A stretch of 54,920 nt of DNA from Candidatus Bipolaricaulota bacterium (GCA_030606565.1 JAUWGE010000009.1:1-54920); one strand, 5' to 3'; numbered from the stretch's first letter, positions 8,547 to 16,335 are shown. Program-made: numbers and translations. The notes: a model not told the origin generated them from the sequence alone.

Positions 8547-8719
8547 AAAGTAACTTTCGTCAATCCACCCTTGCTGCGAAGTTATGGGGGCACATCTTTT
8601 AGCCCCTTTCATAATCTGGCCCAACGGACTGACAATTTTTTCGGCCTGCTGTTTGGCAACACGGGTATAAATCTGAGAGGCAATGGTGAGGCAATGGGAT
8701 CGGGTCTTGCTCTTCAACA

Positions 8720-8857
8720 TCTACTCTTTTCCCAAGCTCCTTCCTTACATGCAGAATCAGGCCATCATCTTCGAGGATCGCGAGGACCTCCTTGGGAAGA
8801 GCGGGGAAGTGATACGCATTACCTTCGTGAGTCACAACACTGTTCTCAAACTGCGCC
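8720..8857 (-). pseudogene. Second copy of the leuD 3' end (remnant B)
   Basis: The minus strand encodes FENSVVTHEGNAYHFPALP, then KEVLAILEDDGLILHVRKELGK, almost the same as the C-terminus of the intact leuD at 9407-9545, with roughly 80 percent base identity by eye. The similarity begins abruptly near 8857 and runs through the codons for the LeuD C-terminus. The reading frame continues as unrelated sequence to a stop at 8599. The DUF2283 gene ends inside this copy. Confidence 0.75.
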
Positions 8858-9088
8858 TTGGCTCTTCTCTCCAGTTTTCATCAGTGGTCGAGTAATCTCG
8901 AAATTAACGGTGGAGAGCTCAGCAGGAGCCAGATGGGCCGAAGCGTCCAAGATTTCAATGCCAATGATGTTTCCATTCACATCGTAGTCGAGGATGAACC
9001 CATCTTTGATCTCGTCGCTCTCATGATACTCCCCTTCCCGGAGCTTGATATAAAGGGCATCTGCTTCTTCATCATATCTGACTCTCAT
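8846..9088 (-). CDS. DUF2283 family protein (putative antitoxin)
   Basis: An 80-residue protein starting MRVRYDEEADALYIKL, the DUF2283 signature, followed by GFILDYDVNGNIIGIEIL, the second conserved strand-turn-strand. The ATG at 9088 is chosen over an upstream TTG because GGGAGGG precedes it, and because it overlaps the DUF4258 stop as ATGA. DUF2283 and DUF4258 genes are commonly paired and are regarded as toxin-antitoxin-like; no activity is established. Its last codons lie within the duplicated leuD tail, so the protein's C-terminus was probably remade when the pair inserted. Confidence 0.8.
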   Translation of the reverse strand: MRVRYDEEADALYIKLREGEYHESDEIKDGFILDYDVNGNIIGIEILDASAHLAPAELSTVNFEITRPLMKTGEKSQGAV

Positions 9089-9345
9089 CGCTTTCCCTCC
9101 CAATATTTATCAATCTTTGAAGTCCAATAAGCTGTTATCACCTTCTCTATCCCTTTCGCCTCAACATAAACCACCCGAAGAAGGAACTCTTCATCGGTAT
9201 GCTTTAAGATACCTTGAACGATTTCCTTGTTTCCCTTCCCTTTTATAACTTGCTGCGGGTTGTTAAGCAATTCCTCCACTGTTTCTTTTGCGATTTTTCG
9301 CTCTGTCAAAATCGCTTCCGCATGTCTAGTATACTGGATTCCCAT
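9085..9345 (-). CDS. DUF4258 family protein (putative toxin, RelE-like fold suspected)
   Basis: An 86-residue protein. YTRHAEAILTERKIAKETVEELLNNP at the N-terminus and the late strand pair RVVYVEAKGIEKVITAYWTSK match DUF4258. It is first in a two-gene unit with DUF2283 (ATGA overlap) and sits 61 bases downstream of the intact leuD stop on the same strand, so it may be read from the leuCD operon transcript. It is modestly AT-rich relative to leuD. Confidence 0.75.
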   Translation of the reverse strand: MGIQYTRHAEAILTERKIAKETVEELLNNPQQVIKGKGNKEIVQGILKHTDEEFLLRVVYVEAKGIEKVITAYWTSKIDKYWEGKR

Positions 9346-9406
9346 GAAGCCTGCCTATTCCATTCCTATTCCTTTAGCAAAGGTACGGAATCTTACAACG
9401 AAACAT

Positions 9407-9895
9407 TCATACTTTCCCCAGCTCCTTTCTTACATGCGGGATCAGGCCGCCGTCTTCGAGGATCGAAAGGACCTCTTTGGGAAGGGCGGGAAAGTGATAT
9501 TCATTACCTTCGTGACGGACAACCCCGTTCTCAAAGTCGATCGAGACGGTGTCGCCCTTATTTATCACGTCGATCCCGTCTTGAAGTTCGATCACGGGAA
9601 GGCCGTTATTGATCGCGTTACGAAAGAAGATGCGGGAGAATGACTTGGCGATCACCGCAGCGACACCAGCGGCCTTCAAGCAGGTCGCTGCCTGCTCGCG
9701 CGAGGAGCCACAGCCGAAGTTCCGCCCGGCAACGATGACGTCTCCTCCTTTCACCTCTTTGGCAAAGGAGGGGTCGAGATCCTCAAGCGCGTGCTCGGCC
9801 ATCTCCGCTGACTCCATCGGCTGATACGTGTACTTTCCGGGGAAGATGACATCGGTGTTAACATCGTCGCCGTATTTCCAGACTCGCCCTTCCAT
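9407..9895 (-). CDS. leuD: 3-isopropylmalate dehydratase-type small subunit (aconitase superfamily swivel domain)
   Basis: A 162-residue small subunit of a two-chain aconitase-type hydro-lyase. The swivel-domain signatures are intact: NTDVIFPGKYTY near the start, GRNFGCGSSREQAA (about 57-70) for substrate binding, and FRNAINNGLPVIEL. Length fits the short LeuD/homoaconitase/mesaconase group. Its ATG shares one base with the leuC stop. In this operon, next to citrate-lyase-like genes, the substrate may be citrate/isocitrate or mesaconate rather than isopropylmalate, so the leuD symbol denotes family, not pathway. Two partial copies of its 3' end lie downstream. Confidence 0.85.
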   Translation of the reverse strand: MEGRVWKYGDDVNTDVIFPGKYTYQPMESAEMAEHALEDLDPSFAKEVKGGDVIVAGRNFGCGSSREQAATCLKAAGVAAVIAKSFSRIFFRNAINNGLPVIELQDGIDVINKGDTVSIDFENGVVRHEGNEYHFPALPKEVLSILEDGGLIPHVRKELGKV

Positions 9896-11166
9896 TATGT
9901 TTCACCTTCCTCAAATGCGTTTCTCGGATCGGTGATCGCGCCGGTGATCGCCGATGCGGCGACGGTCGCCGGTGAGGCAAGGTAGATCTCCGCATCACGC
10001 GATCCCATTCGCCCCTTGAAGTTGCGATTCGCCGTTGAAAGGCAGACCTCACCCGGGGCAAGCACCCCTTGGTGTGCACCGAGGCACGGTCCGCAGCCGG
10101 GGCTTAGAACCAGCGCGCCGGCCTTGACGAACGTTTTAATCAGTCCTTCAGAAAGCGCCTGCAGGAGCACCTCCTGTGAGGCGGGAAGGACGAGCATGCG
10201 CACTCCCCTGGCAACCATCTTTCCTTCGAGAATCTTCGCCGCTAAGCGCAGATCCTCGAGTCGGCCGTTAGTGCAGGTGCCAAGGAGCGCCTGGTCGATC
10301 TTCGACCCCTCGACTTCACCTATCGAAACAACGTTGTCCACCGTATGCGGGCAGGCGACCTGCGGGGTGAGGAAGGAGGCATCGAATTCAAGGATCTTCT
10401 CATACTCGGCATCCATGTCGGGATAGACCGGTGTGTAGTCGGCCGCGGCACGTCCGTCCAAGAACGAAAGCGTCTTCTCGTCGGGCGCGATGTACCCGTT
10501 CTTCGCCCCCATCTCTACTGCCATGTTGGAGAGGACCATCCGGGAGGAAAGGCTCATCCGCTCGATCGCCTCGCCAGTAAATTCGACCGAGCGGTACAAA
10601 GCTCCGTCGGCCCCGATCTCGCCGATGATCTTTAGGATCAGGTCCTTGGAGGTGATCGGTTCCTGCAGGCTCCCGTTCACCACGATCTTGAAGCTTGACG
10701 GGGTCTTTAGCCAGATCTTTCCGGTTGCGTAGAGGACGGCCATCTCCGAGCGGCCGATCCCGGCGGAGAAGGCGCCGAACGCGCCGTAGGTTGTAGTGTG
10801 CGAATCAGAGCCGAGGATCAGCTTTCCCGGCAGAGCGAATCCCTTCTCTGGCAGAACCTGGTGGCAGATTCCTACCCCGGCGTTGTAGAAGTTTAAGATC
10901 CCCTGTTGTTGCACGAACTCGCGGATCTCCTTGTGCCCTAAAGCGTACTTCTCGGTCGATGCAGGAACGGTGTGATCGAGAACGATCACGAATCGCTCGG
11001 GGTGCTTCACCCGCTCGACCCCGATCTTCGTAAATGTCTTTGCGATCGCAGCGGTATTGTCATGCGAGAGGCAGTAGTCGGGTTCGATCTCCACGATCTG
11101 GCCGACCTCGACGTGATCTAGTCCTGCCTTCTCGGCTAAGATCTTCTGAGCGAAGGTCATCGACAT
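9895..11166 (-). CDS. leuC: 3-isopropylmalate dehydratase-type large subunit (Fe-S hydro-lyase)
   Basis: A 423-residue large subunit that should hold a [4Fe-4S] cluster. The cysteine ligands are visible in LLGTCTNGRLEDL and SPGCGPCLGAH, and SDSHTTTYGAFGAFSAGIG is the substrate-site block. It belongs to the shorter LeuC/HACN class (about 420). The frame opens at a GTG at 11178 overlapping the preceding stop. The ATG at 11166 (MSMTFAQKIL) fits family N-termini better and has GAGGGG upstream. With leuD it forms the dehydratase or hydratase step of the operon. Substrate is uncertain, as discussed for leuD. Confidence 0.85.
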   Translation of the reverse strand: MSMTFAQKILAEKAGLDHVEVGQIVEIEPDYCLSHDNTAAIAKTFTKIGVERVKHPERFVIVLDHTVPASTEKYALGHKEIREFVQQQGILNFYNAGVGICHQVLPEKGFALPGKLILGSDSHTTTYGAFGAFSAGIGRSEMAVLYATGKIWLKTPSSFKIVVNGSLQEPITSKDLILKIIGEIGADGALYRSVEFTGEAIERMSLSSRMVLSNMAVEMGAKNGYIAPDEKTLSFLDGRAAADYTPVYPDMDAEYEKILEFDASFLTPQVACPHTVDNVVSIGEVEGSKIDQALLGTCTNGRLEDLRLAAKILEGKMVARGVRMLVLPASQEVLLQALSEGLIKTFVKAGALVLSPGCGPCLGAHQGVLAPGEVCLSTANRNFKGRMGSRDAEIYLASPATVAASAITGAITDPRNAFEEGET

Positions 11167-11174
11167 CCTAGAAA

Positions 11175-11711
11175 TCACCCCTCGATCGGATCGAAGTTCA
11201 TGAAGTCGGCATAGTGGAGGATTATCGCCTCCGGTGTTCTCTTGTATGGATCTCCTTCTTTTGAGTGAGTCCCGATAATGTGGAGGACCTCCGCTGGAAG
11301 CCCGTTCGCATCGGCGAGGGCAACGCCGGAAAAGGGGTGCCTCACGAGCTTTCCGTCCGCGCTCTTGCGGAAAACGTCATCTTCTTCCTCCATCTCCAGG
11401 AGCTTTCCCACGTCGTGCAGAAGCGCTCCGGCAAGCAAGGTATCGTGATCAAGCGAAAGTTTGCCTTTATAGATCTCATCGAAGATCTCTGCGACCGCAA
11501 GGCAGACCTTGGTAACACTTCTAACGTGCTGAGCAAAGTTGATATCGACCTTCTTGGCAAGTGTAAACGGCATCCGCTCGATGTCCTGCGGGGTCCAGCC
11601 GCCCCGTCGGAGCGCCTCCTCCCAGGTGGCAAGAACCTTCTCACGAAGGCCTTCATCCTTGACTAACTTGATCTCTGGCAAGATCATCCTTAGCTCTTCT
11701 CTTACTTCCAT
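11175..11711 (-). CDS. HD domain protein (predicted metal-dependent phosphohydrolase)
   Basis: A 178-residue protein starting MEVREELRMILPEI. The HD-superfamily ligands are visible: His in INFAQHVRSV, the HD pair in LLHDVGKLLEME and a distal His/Asp in IIGTHSKE and LHYADF. GGAAGGTGATC precedes the ATG at 11711. The start overlaps the citF stop by ten bases and the stop overlaps leuC, so it is embedded in the operon. HD proteins of this size hydrolyse phosphate esters of nucleotides or other small molecules. Why one belongs with a lyase and a hydratase is not known. Confidence 0.8.
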   Translation of the reverse strand: MEVREELRMILPEIKLVKDEGLREKVLATWEEALRRGGWTPQDIERMPFTLAKKVDINFAQHVRSVTKVCLAVAEIFDEIYKGKLSLDHDTLLAGALLHDVGKLLEMEEEDDVFRKSADGKLVRHPFSGVALADANGLPAEVLHIIGTHSKEGDPYKRTPEAIILHYADFMNFDPIEG

Positions 11712-13246
11712 CCGATCACCTTCCTTACGGTATCGATCACGGTTCCGTCTCTCCATTCGATAAGGGCGATTACCTCATCGCCGAATATCGGCCTTCGCGG
11801 AGGCCGGGTAAGTCTATCCGCCTCCTGTTTTATCTCTTTAAGCTCGCGCACCGGAAGACCGGCTGCGAGAAAGCGATCTTTTAAGTCTTTGCGCCGTGGG
11901 TTGACTGCAATTCCCCTCTCGGTGACGACAACATCGACCACCTCTCCCGGTGTTGTCACCGTAGTCACCCTCTCGACGATTACCGGTAGCCTCCCACGGA
12001 GTGTAGGGATCGTAATCACAGTCATCTTCGCCCCGGAGGCGACGTCCTGGTGCCCCCCGATCCCGTGCAGGAGCTGTCCGTCGGAGTGAGTGTTGACGTT
12101 GACGTTGAAGTCGAGATCGACCTCGGTTGCCCCGAGGAACGCAGCATCGAGCATGTATGTGGAGCAGCCTCGCGAGTCGTAGTTGGCGTACTGCCCAGGG
12201 TCCATGATCACATGGTTTTGGTCCTCGCGGAGCGATTCGATCGCCGCGGTGTCGAACGCTTGGCCATCGAGGATGACCCGTACCAAGCCCTGGTGCAGGA
12301 TGTCAACTAAGAGTCTCGTCCCTCCCCCCATGGCGAACCCGCCGACTATGCCTAACTTGGCCATCTCCTCTCCCACGAACTTCGTCGCGGCAAGGGAGAT
12401 TCCACCTGCCCCGCCCTGAAAGTTGAACCCGTCCACGAGGTAACCCGAGACCTTAACCGCCTCAGAGGCGAGCCGTGCGATTTTAAGGCGCGTCGGGGAA
12501 CGCGTGATCATGAGCGTTCCCGAGGCGATACTCTGCGGATCACCAATCTCATCCACCACGACGATGTAGTCGGTCCATCCTTGCTGAATCTCAAACGGGT
12601 AAGCCGGGTAGGGAACAAGGTCGTTCGTCACCACTACTGCCTTTTCGGCGTACATCGCATCGACCGTGCAAAACGTGATCGGACCGCACGGCGTCTTTCC
12701 CTTTATCCCATTGGCGTTGCCATAGGGGTCTGCTTGAGAGGCGGCGATGAACGCGACATCAATCTTTATGTCTCCCGCTTCCACTGCCCGCCAGCGTCCC
12801 CCGTGTGAGCGGAGAACCGCTGGTTCCCGTAACTTTCCTCCCTGGGAAACGAACGCCCCCACCGGCCCGTTCATCGAGCCTTCGATCCGCGTTACAACGC
12901 CATTTTTGATGTGCTCGATCAAGGGCTCGTGCACCGGGAAAAGAGCAGTGGGGAAGAGCCGCAGGTCCTTTAGCCCCATGTGAGCGCAGGCATCTACGAC
13001 CTGGTTAACGAGGAGATCCCCGTTTCGAAAGGAGTGGTGGAAGGAGATTGTCATGCCATCCGAGAGCCCGGTTGCTTCGATCGCTTCCTCGATCGAGGAG
13101 AGCACCTTATTCTCTCCGGGTTTAACCGTCTTTTGAGGGCGGGAGGCCTTTTGAGCTGTAGGAGTAGTGGCAAACGCCCCCTTGAATGGCCGCAGTTTTC
13201 TCTTGCCAATTCTTTCTGGAATTTCACGGCCGAGCACGTTTTTCAT
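11702..13246 (-). CDS. citF: Citrate lyase alpha subunit family (citrate/citramalate CoA- or ACP-transferase)
   Basis: A 514-residue transferase that, in citrate lyase, swaps the acetyl group on the acyl carrier for the incoming citrate. CitF landmarks include ISFHHSFRNGD (about 68-78), HIKNGVVTRIEGSMNGPVG, GYLVDGFNFQGGAGGISLAA and RGIAVNP near the C-terminus. Length matches CitF (about 510). It overlaps citDE by four bases (ATGA). Citramalate lyase alpha subunits are close homologues, so the substrate is uncertain. Confidence 0.9.
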   Translation of the reverse strand: MKNVLGREIPERIGKRKLRPFKGAFATTPTAQKASRPQKTVKPGENKVLSSIEEAIEATGLSDGMTISFHHSFRNGDLLVNQVVDACAHMGLKDLRLFPTALFPVHEPLIEHIKNGVVTRIEGSMNGPVGAFVSQGGKLREPAVLRSHGGRWRAVEAGDIKIDVAFIAASQADPYGNANGIKGKTPCGPITFCTVDAMYAEKAVVVTNDLVPYPAYPFEIQQGWTDYIVVVDEIGDPQSIASGTLMITRSPTRLKIARLASEAVKVSGYLVDGFNFQGGAGGISLAATKFVGEEMAKLGIVGGFAMGGGTRLLVDILHQGLVRVILDGQAFDTAAIESLREDQNHVIMDPGQYANYDSRGCSTYMLDAAFLGATEVDLDFNVNVNTHSDGQLLHGIGGHQDVASGAKMTVITIPTLRGRLPVIVERVTTVTTPGEVVDVVVTERGIAVNPRRKDLKDRFLAAGLPVRELKEIKQEADRLTRPPRRPIFGDEVIALIEWRDGTVIDTVRKVIGWK

Positions 13247-14409
13247 CGTGATCCCTCTCCGGTTAACTCCTGAGCGAGCTTGAGCGTCCGACGCGCCCGT
13301 TCGAGGACCGGTCGGTCGATCATCTTGCCCTCGATAGCAATCGCCCCAATACCGCGCGCTTCGGCTGCTTGCGCCGCAGCGACGATCTTCTGCGCTTCCT
13401 CAATCTCCTCTTTGCTCGGGGAGAAGACGCTGTGGATCGGCGCGACCTGGCGGGGGGTGATCGCTCCCTTACCATCGAAGCCAAGATCACGCGCCAACTT
13501 GGTCTCGGCGATCAGACCATCTTCGTCCTCCACGTTGGAGTAGACCGTATCGGAGGCCTGCACCCCTGATGCCTTGGCCGCAGCGACGATCATCGACCGA
13601 GCGAAGAGGAGGCTCTCCTGCGTCCGTTTCGCTCCGAGGTCACGGGTGAAGTCCTCCGCGCCAAAGGCAACGATCGCCACTCTGGTGTCCGCGGCACAGA
13701 TCTCTTCGGCGTGGAGGACCCCCTTCGCTGTCTCGATGATCGGCATAATCAAGGTTGAGCCTTCCACGATGCCGACCTCATTCTCGATCCGGGTGATCTC
13801 AGTAGCAAGCTCGTCGATATCCGCAGCAGACTCCGCCTTGGGAAGGCAAATCCCGTGCGGTCGGCTGCGCAAGACCTCGGCGAGGTCATCTCGTCCATAG
13901 CTTGAAAGCGGATTGATTCGCACCCAGACCTCGGGGAGATCGATCGTTGCCAGGAGGTGTTTCACCAGGATGCGTGCCGCGGCCTTTTCCACCGGTGGGA
14001 CCGAATCCTCAAGGTCAAGGAGAACACAGTCAGCACCATGAAGTTCGATTCCCACAAGGAGGCGGGGATTGTTCCCTGGCGCGTATAGGCGGCTTCGCCG
14101 TGGGCGGTCCCGTTTGCTTGCAACACGGCTCACGCCCGGTTCGACCAGGGCGGTGCTGGGAAAGGCCGATCGGAGGGCCGCCTCTACCCGCGCTGCGATC
14201 ACGTAGTCAAGTGCTCCTTTGTCGATCGCATTGATCTTTGCTTTCTTTATTTTAAGTGTGGCTGCGGTCTCCTCAATCACCTGGCGAATCCCCTGCTCAA
14301 CCAGCTTCTTGTTCCCCGCTTCGATTTGAACTTCAAGGGACGAAGCCGAAGCGACCGTAACCTGGCAGTCCCGCTTGTTCTCCGAGCCGGCCGTTTTTTC
14401 TACGTTCAT
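13243..14409 (-). CDS. citE: Fused citrate lyase gamma (acyl carrier) and beta (lyase) subunits, CitD-CitE
   Basis: A 388-residue fusion. Residues 1 to about 95 match CitD, including the C-terminal block KINAIDKGALDYVIAARVEA. Residues about 103-380 match the CitE lyase TIM barrel (RSRLYAPGNNPRLL, LDLEDSVPP, LPKAES, VAFGAEDFTRDLG). In standard CitD the phosphoribosyl-dephospho-CoA arm sits on Ser14 in AGT-x-E-S-S-D. Here the aligned segment is AGSENKRD, with Lys12 at that position. Either Ser9 substitutes or the arm is absent. No citC, citX or citG is within the window. AGGAGAAGG precedes the ATG. Confidence 0.85.
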   Translation of the reverse strand: MNVEKTAGSENKRDCQVTVASASSLEVQIEAGNKKLVEQGIRQVIEETAATLKIKKAKINAIDKGALDYVIAARVEAALRSAFPSTALVEPGVSRVASKRDRPRRSRLYAPGNNPRLLVGIELHGADCVLLDLEDSVPPVEKAAARILVKHLLATIDLPEVWVRINPLSSYGRDDLAEVLRSRPHGICLPKAESAADIDELATEITRIENEVGIVEGSTLIMPIIETAKGVLHAEEICAADTRVAIVAFGAEDFTRDLGAKRTQESLLFARSMIVAAAKASGVQASDTVYSNVEDEDGLIAETKLARDLGFDGKGAITPRQVAPIHSVFSPSKEEIEEAQKIVAAAQAAEARGIGAIAIEGKMIDRPVLERARRTLKLAQELTGEGSR

Positions 14410-14419
14410 TGTCCTTCTC

Positions 14420-15331
14420 CTACGACATCAACAGGGCCAGGACCGCCTTCTGCGCGTGCATGCGGTTCTCTGCCTGATCGAAGATGGCACTTCCACTGCT
14501 GCGTGAGGCTTCGTAGGTGATCTCTTCCCCATAGTGTGCGGGGAGGCAGTGCATGACCAAGGCATCCTCGCTTGCTAGCTTTATAAGGGCCTCGTCGATA
14601 GTGAATCCAGTGAAGGCGTGCTTCTTCTCCTCGGCCTGCGTCTCCTGCCCCATGCTCGTCCACACGTCGGTGTACAGTATATCGGCTCGGCTCGCTGCTT
14701 CCCTGGGGTTGTGCAGGAGCTCGACGCTCCCTCCCTCTTGTCGTGCCGCCTCCACGATCGCCTCATCCGGCTCGTATCCTGCAGGGCAAGCGATGCGGAA
14801 CTTCATCCCCACTTTTGTGCAGCCGTTGATCAGAGAGTGGGCTACGTTGTTCCCATCACCGATGAAGGTGAGGGTCAGCCCGGAGAGCTCGCCCTTCTTC
14901 TCCCAGATGGTTAAGAGATCTCCTAGTATCTGGCAAGGATGAAGGAGGTCAGACAGGCCGTTGATCACCGGTACGGACGCGTACTTCGCCAGATCGACGA
15001 TCGTCTGATGCTCGAAGACGCGGGCCATGATTCCATCCACGTAGCCCGAGAGGACGATGGCGATGTCCTCTGTTGTCTCGCGCTTGCCAAGCTTGATATC
15101 CTCGGGGCCCAGGTAGATAGCATGTCCACCAAGCTGGGTCATCCCAGTCTCAAAGGAGACGCGCGTGCGAAGCGAAGGCTTCTGGAAAATCATCGCTAGG
15201 GTCTTCCCGTAAAACATCTTGTGCTTGACCCCAGCGTTAAGCTCGAGCTTCAGGTTACGCGCGGTTTCCAGGATTTCGTAAATCTCTGCGGTAGAGAGGG
15301 AAGCGAGTGAGATGATATCCTTGAGATTCAT
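14420..15331 (-). CDS. argF: Ornithine carbamoyltransferase
   Basis: A 303-residue enzyme joining carbamoyl phosphate and ornithine to give citrulline, or running in reverse in arginine catabolism. Carbamoyl-phosphate motif SLRTR is at residues 53-57, HPCQ at 131-134, the ornithine SMG loop in DVWTSMGQE (about 222-230) and the catalytic HCLP at 261-264. All are intact and length is normal. The ATG is preceded by AGGAGGT. It is the first large gene of the operon leading to citDE, citF and leuCD, with only ten bases to citDE. This hints that the operon links amino-acid fermentation to the lyase pathway. Confidence 0.95.
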   Translation of the reverse strand: MNLKDIISLASLSTAEIYEILETARNLKLELNAGVKHKMFYGKTLAMIFQKPSLRTRVSFETGMTQLGGHAIYLGPEDIKLGKRETTEDIAIVLSGYVDGIMARVFEHQTIVDLAKYASVPVINGLSDLLHPCQILGDLLTIWEKKGELSGLTLTFIGDGNNVAHSLINGCTKVGMKFRIACPAGYEPDEAIVEAARQEGGSVELLHNPREAASRADILYTDVWTSMGQETQAEEKKHAFTGFTIDEALIKLASEDALVMHCLPAHYGEEITYEASRSSGSAIFDQAENRMHAQKAVLALLMS

Positions 15332-15333
15332 GG

Positions 15334-15465
15334 TCAGTTACCTCCTGTGGATGGAGGAACGTGCAATAGCCATCCGGATGTGAGGGCTCCCGACTCTTTT
15401 GGGGTTCCCTTGCCTGCGTTTGGGTAACAGCTCAGACAGTCATCGCAATCAGCGCCGATTGGCAT
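15334..15465 (-). CDS. Possible small Cys-rich protein or leader peptide upstream of argF
   Basis: A 43-codon open frame starting at ATG 15465 with AAGGAGGG five bases upstream, a better ribosome site than many genes here. Its TGA ends two bases before the argF ATG, and the argF AGGAGGT lies within its last codons, so translation would be coupled. The peptide begins MPIGADCDDCLSCYP: three cysteines in a C-x2-C-x2-C arrangement. The rest is low complexity (Gly, Pro, Ser, Thr). It has no Arg, so a classical arginine attenuator peptide is unlikely. It may be a real small protein, a regulatory uORF or chance. Confidence 0.4.
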   Translation of the reverse strand: MPIGADCDDCLSCYPNAGKGTPKESGALTSGWLLHVPPSTGGN

Positions 15466-15683
15466 CGATCCCTCCTTGTGAGCGCCCCGAATGATAGCCG
15501 ATACCCTCCTGGCTATCCAAGGTTAAGAGGGTTAGCGTGAACGCCGATATTAACGCAAACGAAGCTCGGAAAGGCAAACGGGCATTAACATTGCATTACC
15601 TAGAGTTATAGAATCTAAGCCACAAGTTCAAGCGGTCTTCACTGAGTCCATGAAGGAGGGAGGACTCTTATCGGCATAGAGAT
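15466..15683 (-). other. Upstream region of the argF-citDEF-leuCD operon
   Basis: No gene seen. It contains an inverted repeat GATAGCC (15493-15499) with GGCTATC (15511-15517) immediately before the Shine-Dalgarno of the small frame. A weak promoter-like pair lies on the minus strand near 15605-15632 (TTGAAC and TATAAC, spaced only 15). Neither is strong evidence. Confidence 0.3.
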
Positions 15684-16100
15684 TTAAGGGAGGATGCGGA
15701 TGGAGTAGATGCCTAAGCGGTTAGCCCCAACTATGTCGGTGAGGAGGCGGTCTCCAACCATCACCGCCTGATGGGGCGAGGCTCCCAGTTTTTCTAAGAG
15801 AGACCGGAATCCTTTTTGGGAAGGCTTCCTTGCCCTGTGCAGGAGTGGATAGTCCTGGGCAAGGTGACCGATTACAGGGTCATTGGCCTGGCGGCGATTG
15901 GTGAGAATCCCAATCTTAAACCCTACTCGTGTAAGTTCTTCCAGGAGCGCGATGACATCCGGCTCCAGTCTATTCGGCCTACGTCCCCCCAAAGTGTTAT
16001 CAAGATCGAAGAGAATCGCCCGTTTCCCCTCACTGTAAAGCTTGGCAAAGTCGATATCAAAGATCGAGGTGGCGACCTCACACGGCCGAAGAAGCCTCAT
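15684..16100 (-). CDS. YqeG family HAD-IIIA phosphatase
   Basis: A 138-residue HAD-superfamily hydrolase. The nucleophile motif ILFDLDNTLG, motif II ILTNRR, the lysine in RKPSQKGF and the acidic motif MVGDRLLTDI are in order, with the short cap typical of the YqeG group. Members act on phosphorylated metabolites; in Bacillus and cyanobacteria YqeG relates to phosphatidylglycerophosphate or nucleotide metabolism, which is not settled. The start MRLLRPCEVA at 16100 has AAGGTGAG upstream and overlaps the DUF4911 gene by 23 bases. A start nine codons earlier is possible. Confidence 0.85.
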   Translation of the reverse strand: MRLLRPCEVATSIFDIDFAKLYSEGKRAILFDLDNTLGGRRPNRLEPDVIALLEELTRVGFKIGILTNRRQANDPVIGHLAQDYPLLHRARKPSQKGFRSLLEKLGASPHQAVMVGDRLLTDIVGANRLGIYSIRILP

Positions 16101-16335
16101 CGCCCTCACCTTCGATGATCTCTCCAATTGTGGCTACGCCTCGCAGCCGGTCGATGATCGCCAAAAACTCATCTTCCATCCCTGGAGCAACGTAGATCTT
16201 GAAGTAGATTTTCCCATCCTTTAAACGGTAGTCGCGCCGGACGTTTGCCAGGCCGTCGTACGCGCTAACAATAGAGTCGATGAAGTGGATCTCCTCCTCG
16301 GTGGTGTGCAGCCAATAGACTGAAGCGTCCTGCAT
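16078..16335 (-). CDS. DUF4911 domain protein
   Basis: An 85-residue protein, with the family pattern of a short beta-strand segment about residue position (IHFIDSIVSAYDGLANVR), then KIYFKIYVAPGMEDEFLAIIDRL. It sits between mazG and the YqeG-type phosphatase, sharing one base with the mazG stop and 23 with the phosphatase. DUF4911 proteins usually sit in such housekeeping operons; no biochemical role is established. The acidic tail (EIIEGEGDEASS) is unremarkable. Confidence 0.7.
   Translation of the reverse strand: MQDASVYWLHTTEEEIHFIDSIVSAYDGLANVRRDYRLKDGKIYFKIYVAPGMEDEFLAIIDRLRGVATIGEIIEGEGDEASSAV

Noticed and set aside
8610-8660. GCCCAAC and GTTTGGC as a fourth attC on the minus strand
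   Set aside because: Only about 40 bases apart with no pairing inner boxes; chance core matches.
15605-15632. TTGAAC/TATAAC pair as the operon promoter before argF
   Set aside because: Spacer is only 15 bases; kept as a weak note, not called.
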